Source: Planococcus sp. ISL-109 (GTDB lineage: Bacteria; Bacillota; Bacilli; Bacillales_A; Planococcaceae). Taken from it: DNA of 64,000 nt. Under the pieces are notes generated by a model. That model did no database searches. It worked only from the letters and a program-made list of their open reading frames with translations, and was not told where the DNA came from. Positions 1-8,301 of this stretch are shown in pieces. Within the stretch, counting starts at the first letter, position 1; the number at the start of each line of letters is the position of its first letter. The stretch spans positions 648,627-712,626 of the forward strand of contig NZ_JAGGPW010000004.1 in assembly GCF_018613655.1 (NCBI RefSeq), in the 5' to 3' direction. The position numbers and the translations under genes are program-made.

Positions 1-39
1 TATAGGTCTTTGGTTGTTACCTTGAGGGAGTGAGGCATT

Positions 40-1131
40 TTGAGAAGAAAGCTTATACTTATTCAATTGTCGCGCGCGCTTGTGCCGTTATTGGTCATGC
101 TTCATCATTTATCGACGACCATGATGGACTATTACGGATTCAATATTTGGGGCCTGTCTTATGTGCCGCTATCCGGCGGCGTCTATTATTTCTTTTCCTT
201 GTCTGGTTTTATGGCGTACTATATATACCGGCGTAAATTTGGCAAGAAAGGGCAACTTGCAGACTTTCTATCCAACCGTTTTATCCGTATTTATCCGCTT
301 TACTGGGTAGTGACCATCGCCTTTTTATTGTTGGCTTTTTTGTTTCCTTGGTTCGGAACAGGTGCTGAGCGGGATTTGGGCGTAATTTTGACATCGATTT
401 TTCTTATTCCAAACCCCGAGTGGCAAGACCCCTTTGTGATCGTCGCGTGGTCTTTGGAACATACCATTTATTTTTATCTCGTCTTTTCCGTTCTTTTTTT
501 GGCTCCTCGATTTCTTGGGCGCAGCCTCTTCGTCGGCTGGGGGATCTTCTCGATTTTTGCTGTATATGGATGGTTCTACATCGACCATTTCCTGTTTGAT
601 TTTCTATTTGCCCCGTTCAACTTAATGTTTTTAGCTGGCGTATTGTGTTCATGGCTCATTTTGCATGTGCAGATTCCGCTGCGCCTCGGGTATCTACTTA
701 CGGCAGTCGGGCTGGCGGGCTTTCCCATTACATGGGTGAATTCGGTGCAGAGGTTCATGGACGTCAGTTTTGAAGCGAGTGCTGGCGTCGCCATTGCGTT
801 TTTATTAGTTGGGCTCGGTTCGATTGACTTGCAGAAGGACATCCACATCCCGCAAGCGCTCCATCAACTTGGCAATGCGGCGTTTTCGATTTACCTTGTC
901 CATAATATCGTGCTTGACTTGTTTTCGGAGTGGATGGACCGCATCGGCGCATACGATGTGCTGGGAGGTGTCGGGATGAGCGCCTTGTTGATCGGGTTGA
1001 TGATTTTCTTTGGCGTGGCTGCCCATTTCAAAGTGGAACTGCCGCTTCAACAGCATTTTAAAGAATGGCTGCTAAAGAAACCAAAACCTATGCCGCTCAA
1101 CGACATAGAAACAGCAAATAAGCGCCGTTAA
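40..1131 (+). CDS. Acyltransferase family 3 (OafA/YrhL-like) membrane protein
   Basis: The 363-residue protein is almost entirely hydrophobic, with about ten membrane segments. It opens with the R-A-L-V-P-L-L-V-M-L-H-H pattern and has an RFIRIYPLYW motif near residue 85, both typical of the acyltransferase-3 family, which moves acyl groups onto cell-surface sugars or other extracytoplasmic acceptors. The start is TTG at 40, six to ten bases behind a GAGGGAGTGAGG ribosome site. The histidine pair near residue 22 is the usual catalytic feature. It stands alone, ending at a shared terminator with the convergent gene. The acceptor cannot be read from sequence. Confidence 0.85.
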   Translation: MRRKLILIQLSRALVPLLVMLHHLSTTMMDYYGFNIWGLSYVPLSGGVYYFFSLSGFMAYYIYRRKFGKKGQLADFLSNRFIRIYPLYWVVTIAFLLLAFLFPWFGTGAERDLGVILTSIFLIPNPEWQDPFVIVAWSLEHTIYFYLVFSVLFLAPRFLGRSLFVGWGIFSIFAVYGWFYIDHFLFDFLFAPFNLMFLAGVLCSWLILHVQIPLRLGYLLTAVGLAGFPITWVNSVQRFMDVSFEASAGVAIAFLLVGLGSIDLQKDIHIPQALHQLGNAAFSIYLVHNIVLDLFSEWMDRIGAYDVLGGVGMSALLIGLMIFFGVAAHFKVELPLQQHFKEWLLKKPKPMPLNDIETANKRR

Positions 1132-1133
1132 CT

Positions 1134-1170
1134 AAAAAAATCCCCCCGGCTGTTTAGCTGGGGGGATTTG
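1134..1170. terminator. Bidirectional terminator
   Basis: A C-rich/G-rich hairpin with A-run on the left and T-rich tail on the right separates the convergent genes ending at 1131 and 1174. Confidence 0.75.
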
Positions 1171-1173
1171 TGG

Positions 1174-1593
1174 TTACGCCGGTTTCTTCAGCAGGTTTTT
1201 CAAGGCTTTCTTTTCACGGTTGATTTCATCTGCTGTGCGAATGCCCAGTCTGCGGATGATCGTCAGCGGTGCGGACCAGCCTTGCAAGGAGTGCTGAATT
1301 AAAAAGATGCTTGCCGCGCCGGACAGAAACGCCCATTTCTTGTTGACGCCGAGTGCCAACAGTGAAGAGGTGAGGGCGATCGACGCCATATTCACTTCCA
1401 ACACGCGCTGTGTATCCCATTCATGGTCAAGCTCTTCGATGCGTCCGCGAATTTCGCTTTCGTCCTGGCGCTTGTAATAATTAACGGATGCTTCCGTTTC
1501 CCGTTCAATCTGCTGGTTGATGTAGTCGGGGGTATTGTCGTTCACTGTCGTTTGTGTAGATGGCAATTGTTCTTTCGCTAAATCAAGTTCCAT
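1174..1593 (-). CDS. DUF2892-like small membrane protein
   Basis: A 139-residue protein: a charged, probably helical N-terminal part (residues 1-65) followed by two hydrophobic segments (about 68-85 and 88-103). It ends in a motif G-W-x-x-P-L-x-x-x-R-R-L-G-I-R-T-x-x-E-I, which resembles the C-terminal signature of YgaP-like DUF2892 membrane proteins. Function is not known for most of that family. ATG at 1593 follows a GGAGGATTTCT ribosome site. Single-gene unit convergent with the acyltransferase gene. The family call is from memory of the motif and is tentative. Confidence 0.6.
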   Translation of the reverse strand: MELDLAKEQLPSTQTTVNDNTPDYINQQIERETEASVNYYKRQDESEIRGRIEELDHEWDTQRVLEVNMASIALTSSLLALGVNKKWAFLSGAASIFLIQHSLQGWSAPLTIIRRLGIRTADEINREKKALKNLLKKPA

Positions 1594-1682
1594 TAGAAAT
1601 CCTCCATTTCATAGCACGTACTAATAGTAGTATTCCGCAAATAGGCGTTTTGTAAACCGGAATTTCAATTTTACTGAAGAGC

Positions 1683-2243
1683 TTAGTCGATATTGTCCGT
1701 CTGGTCTTTCATGATTTGTTCATCCATCGGGCCGACGATCTTTTGTTCAATTTCGCCTCGTGTGTTCAAGATGTACGTTGTCGGAACCGTGCGGATTTGA
1801 TAGGCTTGCGCAGTGCTGCCGGTTTTGTCCATCGGCATGGAGAACGTCAAGCCGAATTCGTCGATGAATGAGTTGATTGCTTCATCGCCATTGTCTTGGG
1901 CGGTTAGATTAACGGCCAGAATTTCGACGTCGCCGCCTTCATTGTTTTCGTGGAATTGCTGCATGTGCGGCATTTCTGCACGGCAAGGCGGGCACCATGT
2001 CGCCCAGAAATTAAGGATGACTTTCTTGCCGCGGTAATCGGATAATTGGACGGCTTCCCCGTTCTGGTCGGTAAGGCTGAAGTCCGGTGCTTCCTCTCCT
2101 TGGGCTAAACCGGGCGCCGCTGCTTGATCTTGTGGAGCTGTTTCGGTCATTTCGTCGGCCGATTCCCTGTTGTTGAAGAAATTGATGGCGATGATTGCAA
2201 GCGCTGCAATGAGCAATAATGCGAGAAGTGCTTTTTTGATCAT
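1683..2243 (-). CDS. Membrane-anchored TlpA/ResA-like thiol-disulfide oxidoreductase
   Basis: 186 residues. Residues 1-21 form a signal anchor, then a low-complexity linker rich in Glu, Ala and Gln, then a thioredoxin fold beginning with A-P-D-F-S-L-T-D. The active site is W-C-P-P-C with cysteines at 84 and 87, and the cis-proline T-V-P-T-T lies later. This is the ResA/TlpA pattern: an extracytoplasmic reductant of protein disulfides, often for apocytochrome c. Its ATG overlaps the stop of the upstream membrane gene by four bases (ATGA), so the two are translationally coupled. The specific substrate is unknown. Confidence 0.88.
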   Translation of the reverse strand: MIKKALLALLLIAALAIIAINFFNNRESADEMTETAPQDQAAAPGLAQGEEAPDFSLTDQNGEAVQLSDYRGKKVILNFWATWCPPCRAEMPHMQQFHENNEGGDVEILAVNLTAQDNGDEAINSFIDEFGLTFSMPMDKTGSTAQAYQIRTVPTTYILNTRGEIEQKIVGPMDEQIMKDQTDNID

Positions 2244-2860
2244 AAAGTTTGTCCTTTCTGTTCATGGCGTATGTAAATGCTGATGGTGAGGGCGGCAAGT
2301 GCAATGACTGTCGCATTTTGCCATGTAAAAAGTGGGCCGAATGCACTTAGAATCAATAACTCCAACATAAACAATAGCGCGAGCATCAACCCAACCGGCA
2401 CATCTTCCCGCCTTTTTATAAGCCGGATGGAAACGATGCTGATGATCAGCAGCAATATGTGCAGTGCAGCTTCTAATAGATTGTTCTCAAAGCTTGTCAG
2501 GATGGCTTGATAAGCGAGGAAAAACAGCAAAACTGAAAATACCGCCTGTTCAGCGAGCTCCTTGTGCTTTTTACGTGCAACAAATAAATAGGCCATGACG
2601 AGCAATACAGCGAGCAGATGCCCGGGCAAGCCGCCGTTGAAATAAAGAAGGGATAAGGGCATATTGATAAAGTGCTCGAAATTGAACAGGATATAGCTGA
2701 GTTTCCATGTGAGGATATACAATGCGACAGCATTCCAATACCAATCCCCGGTTTTGTCCCCGCTGACGAAGCGCTGTAGCAAGCTTGCGGCGATGGCCGC
2801 TAAAATCACGGAAACCCAGATCGCCGGTACGGTCAGATGCATTATAGGAACGTAACTCAC
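2240..2860 (-). CDS. Integral membrane protein coupled to TlpA-like oxidoreductase
   Basis: 206 residues with six or seven hydrophobic segments. A Y-F-N-G-G-L-P-G-H-L-L-A stretch near residue 75 faintly recalls the glycine-rich motif of prolipoprotein diacylglyceryl transferase, but I do not see the family's conserved Arg-containing signature, so I leave the function open. The start is GTG at 2860, behind GGTGGAGAAG. It overlaps the downstream thioredoxin-like gene by four bases, suggesting that it partners with or supplies electrons to that protein, as CcdA does elsewhere; this is inference from position only. Confidence 0.75.
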   Translation of the reverse strand: MSYVPIMHLTVPAIWVSVILAAIAASLLQRFVSGDKTGDWYWNAVALYILTWKLSYILFNFEHFINMPLSLLYFNGGLPGHLLAVLLVMAYLFVARKKHKELAEQAVFSVLLFFLAYQAILTSFENNLLEAALHILLLIISIVSIRLIKRREDVPVGLMLALLFMLELLILSAFGPLFTWQNATVIALAALTISIYIRHEQKGQTL

Positions 2861-3020
2861 AGCCGCTTCTCCACCCGGTTTTCAGTCATCATAAAGATAC
2901 CTCCATCCGTATTTGGATTGTTACAGTCGACGTCTTTCATTATAACGGAAATCACAAGCTTTTCATCTTTACTGCTTAAAGGGTATGCTAAAGGTAATTC
3001 GATTTTAGGGGGACAGCACA

Positions 3021-3626
3021 ATGGCTTCATGGCATGAACGCTATCAAACTGAAGAGTATGTTTACGGGATAGAGCCGAACGAGTTCATCAAATCGATGCA
3101 TCCAAAGCTTGCAGCCTCAGGCGATGCACTTGCCATCGCGGAAGGTGAAGGGCGCAATGCGGTTTTTCTCGCTGAACAAGGAATGCAAGTGACCGCCTGG
3201 GATTTTGCGCGGAGCGGCCTGGAAAAAACACAGCGGCTGGCGAACAGCCGGAACGTGGAGGTTGCGGTCTCGGAAGTGGATTTGGCGCAAGCCGAATGGG
3301 CGGAAGGCAAATGGGACGAAATTATTTGTGTGTTCGGCCATTTTCCGAAGCACGTCCAGCAGAAAACATTCGAAGGCATACGCCGTGCATTAAAACCGGG
3401 AGGCTATTTTCTGATGGAAGTGTATTCCACCGATCAGCTATCCTATGGCACGGGGGGACCGAAAACAGAAGAAATGCTGTACCGGCCGGAGGAAATTCTG
3501 GAAGCGTTCCAAGGTTTCAAGCTCATCCATTTTTTCGCCGGGGAAGTGGTACGCAAGGAAGGGTCACTCCATAACGGATTATCGCATGTCATCCAAGCCG
3601 CAGTCCAAAAGCCGCATCAACAATAA
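3021..3626 (+). CDS. Class I SAM-dependent methyltransferase (TehB-like)
   Basis: 201 residues with a Rossmann methyltransferase fold. Motif I is L-A-I-A-E-G-E-G-R-N-A-V-F near residue 38, motif II includes V-T-A-W-D-F near residue 58, and a post-motif segment L-K-P-G-G-Y-F-L-M-E follows near 130. This type methylates small molecules (tellurite and related detoxification in the TehB group), but the substrate cannot be inferred. ATG at 3021 lies eight bases after a GGGGGA ribosome site. Stand-alone gene with a strong terminator just downstream. Confidence 0.85.
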   Translation: MASWHERYQTEEYVYGIEPNEFIKSMHPKLAASGDALAIAEGEGRNAVFLAEQGMQVTAWDFARSGLEKTQRLANSRNVEVAVSEVDLAQAEWAEGKWDEIICVFGHFPKHVQQKTFEGIRRALKPGGYFLMEVYSTDQLSYGTGGPKTEEMLYRPEEILEAFQGFKLIHFFAGEVVRKEGSLHNGLSHVIQAAVQKPHQQ

Positions 3627-3662
3627 AAAACACCCAGCGCCTTAGCCGCGCTGGGTGTTTTG
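3625..3662. terminator. Bidirectional terminator
   Basis: Stem ACACCCAGCG / CGCTGGGTGT with A-run before and T-run after, between the convergent methyltransferase and cytochrome genes. Confidence 0.85.
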
Positions 3663-3666
3663 CTGT

Positions 3667-4653
3667 TTACTCTGCATTTTTTCCAAGTACTTGATTCCAA
3701 TCGATTGTGCCGTCTTTTACTTGATCACGGCGTTCTTTCGTCATGCTATCGGTCGGCCTGTTGCTGTTTGGCCAGTCCTGGTCATGATTTCCCCATTCCG
3801 GCCGGTCTTGTGACAGGATGAATGCAGCCAAATCACTCGCTTCCTGGTCGGATAAACTGCCGCCGGCGCCTTTAGGCATATTGTTTTGCAAATAACCCGC
3901 CATCTTTGACATGCGCGCCAGTCCGGCACCGTCATTGAAAGAGCCATCTCCCCAAACGGCGGGGCCGTTATTTGAACCTATTCCTGCGCCGTCTGAAGCG
4001 TGGCAGGCAACACAGCTCGCCTGATAGAGCTTTTCTCCATGGTCGACATCCGGCACAGGCACATCTTCCATTGTATTATTATGGCGCCAAGGCATGTCAG
4101 ATCCTTGCGGAATGCCTTCCGAAATATACTTGAAATAAGCAATCATGGCATCCATGTCCTCATCGTCTTCAGCGAATTTCTCACCGTTCATGCTGCGGAC
4201 CATACATCCATTGATGCGTTCTTCCAATGTGACGATTTCCCCTGAGCGGCCTATGTACATCGGGTAAGCAGCCGTCATGCCGACAAGTGAAGAGGAATCC
4301 TCTTCGAGTCCGGCTCCGGCGTGGCAGCTCGTACAAGACAACTCATTAATGCGTTCTTGACCGTCTTCAACGCTTGCGGCATCTGTTCGCAATACTTCGG
4401 ATGTGTTATTGACGAGGTCATAGCCGCGCTTCACCGCTTCGCCCTCCGGTCCGTCCGGTACTTCGTCCATGGACGGCGGGTTATGGGTGATGACCCCCGC
4501 TGTCGCTTCCTCCATTTGTTCTGTTTCGGTGTTTTGTGGTTGAGCTTCCGCTGTTTTGGTTTTTTCAGCAGACAACTCGATATTTAAAACACTTATGGCC
4601 ACAACAGCGAGAAACAATAAGAACACGCTTGCGTAACCGATATTCTTCATCAT
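3667..4653 (-). CDS. Dihaem cytochrome c, thiosulfate dehydrogenase (TsdA)-like
   Basis: About 328 residues from the chosen start: an N-terminal membrane anchor, an acidic linker, then two haem c domains with CTSCH (Cys107-His111) and CVACH (Cys214-His218). Between them lies E-E-R-I-N-G-C-M-V-R-S-M-N-G; TsdA enzymes have a matching E-R-I-N-x-C segment whose cysteine is the unusual distal haem ligand (here about Cys150). TsdA oxidises two thiosulfates to tetrathionate, or works in reverse. The ORF can start at 4671, but a GGAAGGAG ribosome site lies inside that extension, eight bases before ATG 4653, so I place the start there. Located outside the membrane. A CRP/FNR-type palindrome sits upstream. 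Confidence 0.82.
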   Translation of the reverse strand: MMKNIGYASVFLLFLAVVAISVLNIELSAEKTKTAEAQPQNTETEQMEEATAGVITHNPPSMDEVPDGPEGEAVKRGYDLVNNTSEVLRTDAASVEDGQERINELSCTSCHAGAGLEEDSSSLVGMTAAYPMYIGRSGEIVTLEERINGCMVRSMNGEKFAEDDEDMDAMIAYFKYISEGIPQGSDMPWRHNNTMEDVPVPDVDHGEKLYQASCVACHASDGAGIGSNNGPAVWGDGSFNDGAGLARMSKMAGYLQNNMPKGAGGSLSDQEASDLAAFILSQDRPEWGNHDQDWPNSNRPTDSMTKERRDQVKDGTIDWNQVLGKNAE

Positions 4654-4700
4654 ATCGAAAACTCCTTCCATATCTCTTCCAGCTTAACAAAGGAAAAAAA

Positions 4701-4730
4701 ACTTAGCTGTGAACTAGTTCACAGCTAAGT
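4701..4730 (-). terminator. 30-bp perfect palindrome, terminator of nnrD
   Basis: ACTTAGCTGTGAACT is followed at once by its exact reverse complement. Read on the minus strand it is followed by eight T residues, as expected for an intrinsic terminator of the upstream nnrD gene. It also contains a CRP/FNR-type site, listed separately. Confidence 0.7.
4708..4723. promoter_or_regulatory. FNR/CRP-type operator (TGTGA-N6-TCACA)
   Basis: TGTGAACTAGTTCACA exactly fits the TGTGA-N6-TCACA consensus of the CRP/FNR family, including B. subtilis Fnr. Its centre lies about 62 bases upstream of the cytochrome start at 4653, a normal distance for activation. It is nested in a terminator palindrome, so part of the symmetry could reflect the hairpin alone. 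Confidence 0.5.
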
Positions 4731-4772
4731 AAAAGAGCATATCGATTGTTTGGAAATCTTACTTATAACGTT

Positions 4773-5627
4773 TTATTCATAATATTTCCATACGAACGGA
4801 AGCAACTCTGCAATATCATGTGCGAGCATCGTATGGGCAGAGCGGGTCTTGATGAATTCATCCGCGCAAGCACCGTGCAAAAAGACCGCATTGAGTATGG
4901 CGTGCTCATAGCAATCATGACACATCAGCATGCCGAGGATCATTCCGGTCAAAGTGTCGCCGGTGCCTCCTTTGGCGAGTGCGGAATTGCCTGTCGAATT
5001 CTGATAGACGGTGCCGTCCGGAAAGGCGATGGTAGTTGCAGGGCCTTTTAAGACGACCGCCGCATTCTGCTCAAGCGCAAACGCATGGGCGCAGGAAGCA
5101 GGTGTTTGAAGGATCTCTTCAGGTGTAAATCTGGAGATCCGTGCGAACTCTCCGGCATGAGGCGTTAAGATGAGTGGTGCACTGCGTTCTGTATAGCTTC
5201 TTTTGCTCAAGGCGCCGGCATCGAGCAAAAGTGGCATTGCCCCGGTGAGTAAAGTTTCGACCGCCGCTTCTGTCACGGCATCCGGCAGCGTGCCGGGGCC
5301 GCACGCGATGGCGCGGTAATGGCTGAATGGAAGCGAACCGTTCGCTATGTTCTGCAACGCATCCGGAATATAGGTCGCTTCTGCCGTTTGGTGGGCAATG
5401 CTGCGGATTGTTTCGCGGTAGGTGCCGATTTCGAGCTTGCCGACGCCGCTCCGCAAAGCACCGAGTCCGGCAAGCAAGGCAGCGCCCGGCATATCCGGGC
5501 CGCCGGCTAGAAGCAGTGCAGTCCCGAAGCTGCCTTTATGGCTGTCCTGTTTGCGCTTGGGCAGTGTACTGCGCACCATCTCTTGTGACCAGACAATTAC
5601 AGCTGGCTGATGTTGCTGATTCATCAC
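4773..5627 (-). CDS. nnrD: ADP-dependent (S)-NAD(P)H-hydrate dehydratase
   Basis: 284 residues of the YxkO/NnrD family, which repairs damaged hydrated NAD(P)H in the cytoplasm. Motifs seen: H-K-G-S-F-G-T-A-L-L-L-A-G-G near residue 31, L-T-P-H-A-G-E-F near 155, V-V-L-K-G near 190 and the nucleotide/catalytic motif L-A-K-G-G-T-G-D-T-L-T-G-M near 220. Length is normal for the dehydratase domain alone; the epimerase domain found in fused versions is absent. Likely monocistronic with the palindromic terminator at 4701-4730. Confidence 0.92.
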   Translation of the reverse strand: MMNQQHQPAVIVWSQEMVRSTLPKRKQDSHKGSFGTALLLAGGPDMPGAALLAGLGALRSGVGKLEIGTYRETIRSIAHQTAEATYIPDALQNIANGSLPFSHYRAIACGPGTLPDAVTEAAVETLLTGAMPLLLDAGALSKRSYTERSAPLILTPHAGEFARISRFTPEEILQTPASCAHAFALEQNAAVVLKGPATTIAFPDGTVYQNSTGNSALAKGGTGDTLTGMILGMLMCHDCYEHAILNAVFLHGACADEFIKTRSAHTMLAHDIAELLPFVWKYYE

Positions 5628-5909
5628 GCATCCCCTCCAAATAAAGGTATTTATTACATTGTAGCCGATGATTATGAAAAGGAAAGCTCAGCGTATTGAG
5701 CGGTTGCAGCATACACAGAAACACCTTGAAAAATCGGCTTGTGCAAACCGATGGACATCAGGTATTTCGTACCGCGAAACAATAGAATTTCGAAACAGGA
5801 AATTTTTGCCTACAGCAATAGTACCGGCTGGCAAGAGCGGAACAGGCTGTATTATATATCCAAAGAACTGAGATTTCTGACAACTATAGGCAGTTCTCAA
5901 TCGCTCTGC

Positions 5910-5915
5910 TATACT
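5910..5915 (+). promoter_or_regulatory. Possible -10 box of the M14 peptidase gene
   Basis: TATACT is the best -10 element in the 319-base gap 5628-5946; no good -35 lies 17 bases upstream. Nothing else is recognisable in this gap. Confidence 0.3.
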
Positions 5916-5946
5916 CAGCGTATTCAAAAAAAGGGAGTGGGACTAT

Positions 5947-7143
5947 TTGAGAAAACAATTATTCCAGACGATGACCGTAGCCGGACTGTGCGCGATGCTC
6001 GCCATGCCGGTGCAGGCGGCGGAACCGGCACAGACAACTGAGCACCACCACGACAATGCAATCTCCGGCTTTATCGATTATGTGGAACTGCAGCGGGAGC
6101 TCGAGCGCATCGAAGCAACGAGTAAAGGTGCGGTTTCTATCGACGTGGCCGGGCAATCTTTTGAAGGGCGGGACATCTATACCGCAACAGTCGGGACGGG
6201 CGACAGAGTGCTGCTTATCCAAAGTGAGATCCATGGCAATGAAAAAACCGGGACTGTGGCGATCTTGAATATGCTGAAGAGCTTATCGAATAATTCCAAA
6301 GCCGCCAAAGCGATACGCGACGAAGTGACGATCGTCTTTATGCCGATGATGAACCCGGACGCGTCAGAAGCGGACAAGCGGCGCAATAGCATGACTTGGG
6401 ACGATGTATTGGCGGATTACCCGGAACTGTCATCCGCTAGTCCGTCGTGGAATTATTTTGACCGCGGCGTCAGCCAAAGTTATGATTATGCAGCGAATCC
6501 TGGCTTTGACGTCAACCGCGACTTTAACCCGGACCTTAATTATGTGCCGGATGCCGCTGACTTCCCGGGAGCATCGGATGAGCCCGGCTGGTTCATCACA
6601 AAAGAAGCTCAAATATCGCGCGATGTCTATAAATCGTTGCAAGCCGAATTCGGCACAGTAGACGTCTTTGTCGATCTTCATCACCAAGGCATGTATTATA
6701 TAGACGGGACTGCGGATCCTGTAACCCTGTCCTTGTCCGCACAATTTGTACCGGATCCGGCGTCTGCTGAAGGAGCGAAATACAGTGAATACGCGGATGG
6801 CTACAATTATGATTTCTCCCGCCAATTGAACGTCGCCGTGTACGACGAACTACAGTCTTACGGCAACTCCGAATTCACCAATGTTTCCCTCTACTCCCAA
6901 GGCCTCGATCTGCCGGGTACGGCTCTTGGCAGCTACGCCTTGAACGGCAGTGGAACGGTGTTGTTTGAAGTGCGCGGGCAGACGCAGATGATGGGCCACA
7001 AGGAAAAAGGCCAGTTGGTCAAATCTGTTGAACGCGGGTTGACGGCAATCTTGGAAGGAGTTGCCGATGGCAGCGCCTACAATATCGACCCGGAAGCGTA
7101 TAAAGACATTCCACTCACTTCCTATCGTCCGAGCACAAATTGA
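5947..7143 (+). CDS. Secreted M14-family zinc carboxypeptidase
   Basis: 398 residues. The start is TTG at 5947 after AAGGGAGTGG. Residues 1-25 are a signal peptide ending in A-M-P-V-Q-A-A. The metallocarboxypeptidase core shows the zinc motif S-E-I-H-G-N-E (His and Glu ligands) near residue 96, M-N-P-D and D-V-N-R-D-F (substrate-carboxylate binding Asn-Arg pair), a third zinc histidine in V-D-L-H-H-Q, and the catalytic glutamate in L-F-E-V-R-G. It would trim C-terminal residues of peptides outside the cell. Single gene; a weak hairpin at about 7150-7180 may end it. Confidence 0.88.
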   Translation: MRKQLFQTMTVAGLCAMLAMPVQAAEPAQTTEHHHDNAISGFIDYVELQRELERIEATSKGAVSIDVAGQSFEGRDIYTATVGTGDRVLLIQSEIHGNEKTGTVAILNMLKSLSNNSKAAKAIRDEVTIVFMPMMNPDASEADKRRNSMTWDDVLADYPELSSASPSWNYFDRGVSQSYDYAANPGFDVNRDFNPDLNYVPDAADFPGASDEPGWFITKEAQISRDVYKSLQAEFGTVDVFVDLHHQGMYYIDGTADPVTLSLSAQFVPDPASAEGAKYSEYADGYNYDFSRQLNVAVYDELQSYGNSEFTNVSLYSQGLDLPGTALGSYALNGSGTVLFEVRGQTQMMGHKEKGQLVKSVERGLTAILEGVADGSAYNIDPEAYKDIPLTSYRPSTN

Positions 7144-7197
7144 ACAATGGGCACCGCCGTCTGACTGGCGTTGTTTTTTTCTTCAGGGAAAATGAGA

Positions 7198-7227
7198 TTG
7201 TGCCGTTTCCTTAAGTTAAGGTAGACT
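7198..7227 (+). promoter_or_regulatory. Candidate SigA promoter
   Basis: TTGTGC, 18 bases, then TAGACT, 27 bases ahead of the metallo-hydrolase start. Confidence 0.45.
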
Positions 7228-7254
7228 GGATAACAAATAGAAAGGGGTGCAAGC

Positions 7255-8211
7255 ATGGCTATTACAAAATTAAGCGAGCGCATTCAGCTGATTGACGGTT
7301 TTGATCTCGGATTAAAAGAGCGCACCGGCAGCTACGTCATTCAAGAAAAAGACATCACGATTATCGAGACGGGTCCAAGCCCGTCCGTTCAGCATGTCAA
7401 GGAAGGGCTGAAAGAACTTGGCATTGCACTTGAATCTGTGCGCTATATCATCGTCACACATATCCATTTGGATCATGCCGGCGGAGCGGGATTGCTTCTT
7501 CAGGACTGTCCGAATGCCACGCTTATCGTCCATCCGAAAGGCGCGCGGCACTTAGCCGACCCGAGCCGATTGATTGCCGGGGCTAGAGCTGTCTACGGCG
7601 AGCAATTCGACCGATTGTTCAACCCGATCGAAGCGGTTGCAAAAAGCCGCATGGAAATCAAAACCGAAGGCGATAGTTTGCAGATCGGCCCGGAATGCAC
7701 ACTCAAGTTTTGGGATACGCCAGGGCATGCCAAGCATCATTTCGGCATTTATGACCCTGTCTCGAACGGCTTTTTTGCCGGTGACACGGCAGGCATCCGC
7801 TATGTGCAGCTGATCGAAGATGGCATTGAATTTTATTTGCCGTCGACATCTCCAAACCAATTTGACCCGCAAGCGATGGAAGACGCCATCGAACGCATGA
7901 GAAAGCAGCAGTTCGATGTTGTGTACTTTGGGCATTTCGGTGCGGCGGAGCTCCCGGATGCGGCACTTGGTCAAGTGCTCGCTTGGCTCAGTGTATTTGT
8001 CGAACAAGGAGCGGCTGCTTTCAAGGAAAATGAATCCCAGCAACAATTGGCTGGGCGTCTTCTCGAGTTAGTGAAAGCGCAGTTGAAAGAAAAAGGTGTC
8101 GCAGAGACGCATAAAGTGATGCCGTACATCGAGATGGATCTCCAGGTGAGCGCTCAAGGCTTGCTCGATTATTTCCAAAAGCAAGCCGCACGCCAAGAAA
8201 TTCAAAAATGA
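7255..8211 (+). CDS. MBL-fold metallo-hydrolase
   Basis: 318 residues of the metallo-beta-lactamase superfamily. The dinuclear metal motif T-H-I-H-L-D-H-A-G-G has its ligands at His69, His71, Asp73 and His74; later ligands are in the T-P-G-H-A segment and F-A-G-D-T-A. A C-terminal region rich in Gln and Lys extends beyond the core, as in glyoxalase II-like members that bind larger substrates. ATG at 7255 follows AAAGGGGTG. Substrate is not predictable. A second, different MBL hydrolase is encoded at 49450. Confidence 0.85.
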   Translation: MAITKLSERIQLIDGFDLGLKERTGSYVIQEKDITIIETGPSPSVQHVKEGLKELGIALESVRYIIVTHIHLDHAGGAGLLLQDCPNATLIVHPKGARHLADPSRLIAGARAVYGEQFDRLFNPIEAVAKSRMEIKTEGDSLQIGPECTLKFWDTPGHAKHHFGIYDPVSNGFFAGDTAGIRYVQLIEDGIEFYLPSTSPNQFDPQAMEDAIERMRKQQFDVVYFGHFGAAELPDAALGQVLAWLSVFVEQGAAAFKENESQQQLAGRLLELVKAQLKEKGVAETHKVMPYIEMDLQVSAQGLLDYFQKQAARQEIQK

Positions 8212-8301
8212 TGTAGATCAGCCGGTTTAGGCTTGGTTTTTTTGGGGGAATACACTGCATGCAAAGAAAATCGTATACGTTTTAGAAGGGCGGAATCTAT
8301 T

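Noticed and set aside
5668-5871. 67-codon frame upstream of the M14 peptidase gene
   Set aside because: No ribosome site, overlaps an opposite-strand frame of similar length and has no family resemblance; treated as intergenic.
7144-7185. Terminator after the M14 peptidase
   Set aside because: Only a four- or five-pair stem before the T-run; mentioned in the gene entry but too weak to list.
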